Shown here: positions 60,950 through 64,000 of the stretch, piece by piece | How positions within the stretch are numbered: position 1 is the stretch's first letter | Layout of the letters: every line of letters begins with the position of its first letter | Assembly (NCBI GenBank): GCA_003008705.1 | Contig: PDUO01000003.1 | Location: 1,930,793-1,994,792, forward strand | Direction: 5' to 3' | DNA length: 64,000 nucleotides | From: Pezicula radicicola | Taxonomy: Eukaryota > Ascomycota > Leotiomycetes > Helotiales > Dermateaceae | Program-made: the position numbers and the translations under genes | The notes under the pieces: generated by a model | What the model was told of the DNA's origin: nothing | Database searches by the model: none | The model's input: only the letters and a program-made list of their open reading frames with translations

Positions 60950-62138
60950 TTTTGAAAATCGCTTTGGTCAATTGCAACAGAGAAGTAAAAAAACTTGAAA
61001 ATTAAGGTGGGAGAAAGGTGGAATTTGAGGCCAAGGCAATCAGGGCCTCTATGGTACTGGCGTAGCCGGGAAGCCGAGGGTTATCATTAAGTTGAACCAA
61101 TTGGAAAGATTGCCATATGAGGAGAACCATGCACAATAATTGAAAGCAGACTACTTCTCTGCCTGATGTTAGTGATATCGAATAGTAGCAGGCTGGCAAC
61201 ACGGCGTTCGATCAGGTGCCCAATCGAGTTAAGGTCAAGGAGGTACTTGTAGCTTGGACTTGGAGTCAGCTCAACAAATACACGAATGTCTTACCATATG
61301 GACCAGGGTATCAATTATTACATGTTTTGTGACAATCTGGCTTGTATGAAGCCCGGCCTCACTATCATCAACATTGCCATCTTATTTCAACACCAACTGT
61401 TAAAGTCGGTCCGATTTACTAAAATACCTGAACAAGCGGAAAGGAAGATCTAGGAGGCCTTGTACCAAAGAGTTCGCTAATTACTGATTTGACTTACCTT
61501 ATACAACTAATAACTTTATAACTACGCTTCTAAAACTTATAAATATTAGATTAGATTAGATTTTAGAGTCCATTTAATATATCTATTTATTACTTTATTA
61601 TAATAGAGCTACTTTTAGTATAGAAGTATAATAGTATATAAGTCTTACTTCTAAGTTCCTAAGGTATCTTAGAAATATAAAAGAAAGTATATAATCTAAT
61701 TATATAGTCTTATAGATATTTTCAATGTGCTGCTGTAATCGCTTGAGAATACGTAGATATAATTTATGTATAAAAATTAGTTAATTCGTTGGATGAGTTA
61801 AATAGTCGGTACAGCCTCCATCTATAAGTAGATATACGATGTCAGATTCCGAATTAGAACACCTTTTGCGAGTATGAGAATATTTGGGAAGCAATGATAA
61901 TTACGGCGCCTATCATCCTAAACTATGTAGTTATAGTTCTAACACATCTTTCGGAATAAGCACTACTTTAGCATTCAGAGCTTTATTCATAAAAGATGTT
62001 TTATGCATTGAAATATTATTCCCTTCGAGGCGAATGCTAAAAGATCTGGGCACCGTCAACCAAAATATTATGGAACTTCCACTTCAGCGATTCTAATGTA
62101 TCAGTTCCACACCTCCACCATTCAAGTTGTCCTCTCCA
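60950..62138. other. Intergenic region with AT-rich island, no gene seen
   Basis: The first about 500 bp look like ordinary promoter sequence. From about 61,450 to 61,850 the sequence is strongly TA-rich with stops in all frames, like the islands at 22.4 and 35.8 kb. No element ends or transposase recognised. Confidence 0.55.
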
Positions 62139-63240
62139 TCATATCACTAAGCCAGCATCTGCAGGTAATATCAGTCTCATCATGTTAATGCACAAAAGAA
62201 GTAGCAACGCCTAAAGTACACGGCGAAGATATAGAAAGCACTTACCCACGATCAGTTTCTGCCCCGTAATACTTCCATTCCTAGCTAGCCAAACAAAAGC
62301 ATCTGCACAATCCTCCATGTCTGTCGTCCTCTTCAACGCAGCGTTGTTCTCCATCTCTTTAACCTGCTCAGCGCCATACTTCTCACCCCACTCTGTAAGC
62401 ATAAGACCTGGGCAAACAGCATTCACGCGTACGTTGGGGCCCTGTGTCTGGGCCAAGCAGCGCGTGAGGTGCAGCCCTGCGGCCTTGGTTACTGAATAGG
62501 CCATGGAGGACCCCTTGGTAACTGTGCCCGCCGCAGACGACGTAATTAGGAACACGCCGCCATCCTTGTTCACAGCGAAGGTCGACAGCGCCGCCCGCAG
62601 TAGGTGGAGCTGTGCTTTGACGTTCACCGTCCAGCATTTATCCCAGTCAGCTTCGCTGAGCGCATGTAGGTCCTGCCATGGCCCAAATTTTGTCCAACCG
62701 GCGTTTGAGACAATGATATCAAGTCCACCAAGGGCGGTGATGGCATCGATGACAAGACGGTCACAATCGACCAAGAGACCAACGTCGGCCTGGAGCACGA
62801 AAACCTTTACCCCGTGTTGTTCCTTGATCTTCTCGGCGAGTCTGTCGGCGTGAGACTTAGAAGAGACTGTAACAGTATCAAAATGACAAAGACACGCCTG
62901 GGATTGAAAGGGTGACTTACCGTAGTTGATAGCTATGTTACAGCCTTCGGCCGCAAATTTCTCACAGATTAAGGCACCGAGTCCCCTAGGTGACTAATGT
63001 GTTAGAACTCAATGCTAAGAAAGCAAGGCGAATGAGAGGTAGTGTTTTTAGAGGTATGTGGTTCAAGTCACATGCTCGGGGAGAAGACCATGTCGACATA
63101 ACTAAATGTAGCCGGACGCTGGAGAAGCTTTGGAAATGAAGGAATGGCTTGGAATGCCTGGTAGTACAAGGAATAAAGAATTTTGCTTGCCTTGAGCCTC
63201 CTGTCACCAGTAGATTACGTCCTTTCAATGAGTACGGCAT
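62139..63240 (-). CDS. Short-chain dehydrogenase/reductase (classical SDR), with a GC-AG intron
   Basis: NAD(P)H-dependent oxidoreductase. Exon 1 (63240-63191) encodes MPYSLKGRNLLVTGGS and joins exon 2 starting at 62985 to give TGGSRGLGALI, the cofactor motif. The only in-frame junction uses a GC donor (gcaagc) and an AG acceptor, intron 205 nt. A second intron follows NIAINY. The third exon carries VSNAGWTKFGPW, catalytic Ser in ITSSAAGTV and the YxxxK motif (YSVTKAAG), then NAVCPGLMLTEWG. A last short exon adds DAGLVI before the stop at 62139. An upstream Met (63270) would add ten residues. Substrate unknown; probably part of the same catabolic set. Confidence 0.88.
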
Positions 63241-63777
63241 TTCTTGATTTGTCGTCAGTATAACTCCCAATTTTCAATGTCGCGATATCTGAAATATCCG
63301 ATATTCTTACAGTACAGTTCAAGAAATAAAGATTGATCCTCAATTCCAGGATTAGATAACACTCTGGTGAAGCGTGACCTATATGTACCCTGGTGTGATT
63401 ATAGAACTGGCGTGTATTATCGCCGACCTAATTACTAACCCGCCAGCATTGTTGGGCACTAGATTGAGCGATCAGAGTGATAGCTGCCGTTTCCCACGGC
63501 TATTTTTCGAGCGTAAAGCGACTTGACATGCCAATGCCTCGGAGCACCCACCCACAGCTGACTGGCAGATAGATAGTCTTTCGGCAATTGCCCATCTGCA
63601 TGTGGTAATATTCCGAGGCCATTATTTTCATCCCCCCAAAATGGATGTGAGGCCATCTGCAAGCAGTTGTGAGTATCAATTGGCGTATAATAACAGCAGT
63701 ACCACCGGTATTTTCAGAAATCCATATTTCATCTCATCTGTAGCATCAGTGACCATCTTGCCGATTATCTAAATTTC
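63241..63777. promoter_or_regulatory. Divergent promoter region, SDR / acyl-CoA dehydrogenase
   Basis: About 540 bp between two divergent starts. No coding frame or clear operator seen. Confidence 0.45.
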
Positions 63778-64000
63778 ATGATGTCTGCACAAATTCCCAT
63801 CATTGTCAGTTGCACCATCCCATTTTTAATTTGCCGAATTACTAATAGGCAAGCAACAGGCTGAGAATCGCATCAGTGAGCATGCGAAGAAGACACTAGA
63901 CTTAGTCGTCAAGTTTGTGAATGAAGATTGTCTCCCGTAAGTCCAGCCTAGATCTTTCTGCAGCAAACATAAACTGATATATTCGATAGATTGGTAAGTT
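63778..64000 (+). CDS. Acyl-CoA dehydrogenase-like protein, N-terminal fragment (cut by window edge)
   Basis: Two tandem ATGs (63778, 63781) open MSAQIPII, typical of fungal acyl-CoA dehydrogenases of the ACAD10/11-like group. After a short intron the frame KQQAENRISEHAKK then LDLVVKFVNEDCLP matches the family's first helices. The next intron starts at a gtaagt donor near 63,939 and the rest lies beyond the window. The first splice needs a weak gttgca donor to keep the frame, so that junction is uncertain. Such enzymes start beta-oxidation of acyl-CoAs, which fits the CoA ligase at 37.3-39.2 kb. Confidence 0.55.

Overview
This window comes from a filamentous ascomycete (Pezizomycotina). Genes are split by many short GT..AG introns, mostly 45-120 nt. 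The families are typical of such fungi: a multidomain reducing polyketide synthase, several P450s, Zn2Cys6 regulators and a UDP-galactopyranose mutase. Gene-bearing DNA is interrupted by strongly AT/TA-rich islands at about 22.4-22.9, 35.75-36.2 and 61.45-61.85 kb. I see about 22 genes or gene fragments and no bacterial, viral, rRNA, tRNA or CRISPR feature. No closer taxon can be read from the sequence.

Left third (1-18.7 kb): a polyketide-type biosynthetic cluster. It contains a CYP52-like P450 running off the left edge, a Lag1/TLC-type ceramide synthase, a second P450, a complete highly reducing PKS (KS-AT-DH-MT-ER-KR-ACP, 9 exons, 2606 aa by my model) and a third P450 convergent with the PKS. 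A ceramide synthase beside a reducing PKS recalls the fumonisin and AAL-toxin loci and suggests a product acting on sphingolipid metabolism, with the ceramide synthase as self-protection. No aminotransferase of that pathway is visible here.

Middle (20.0-22.4 kb): a complete UDP-galactopyranose mutase gene (galactofuranose supply), apparently a housekeeping gene separating the two accessory regions.

Right two thirds (23-64 kb): a dense run of catabolic-looking genes. They are an NTF2-FMO fusion monooxygenase, an AhpD/carboxymuconolactone-decarboxylase-like protein, a small type I extradiol dioxygenase, an SDR, a LovD/beta-lactamase-like serine hydrolase, a fumarylacetoacetate-hydrolase-family enzyme, three transcription factors, a 4-coumarate-CoA-ligase-like enzyme, a phenol-hydroxylase-like flavoprotein, a second NTF2-FMO copy that has lost its FAD motif, a P450, an MFS transporter, a class II aldolase, an FMN hydroxyacid oxidase, another SDR and the start of an acyl-CoA dehydrogenase. 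Hydroxylase, extradiol dioxygenase, FAH-family hydrolase, CoA ligase and dehydrogenases together suggest an undescribed fungal ring-cleavage (meta-type) pathway for an aromatic or cyclic plant compound. Its genes are arranged around several shared divergent promoters with local regulators. This pathway is an inference from gene content; the individual family calls are much firmer.
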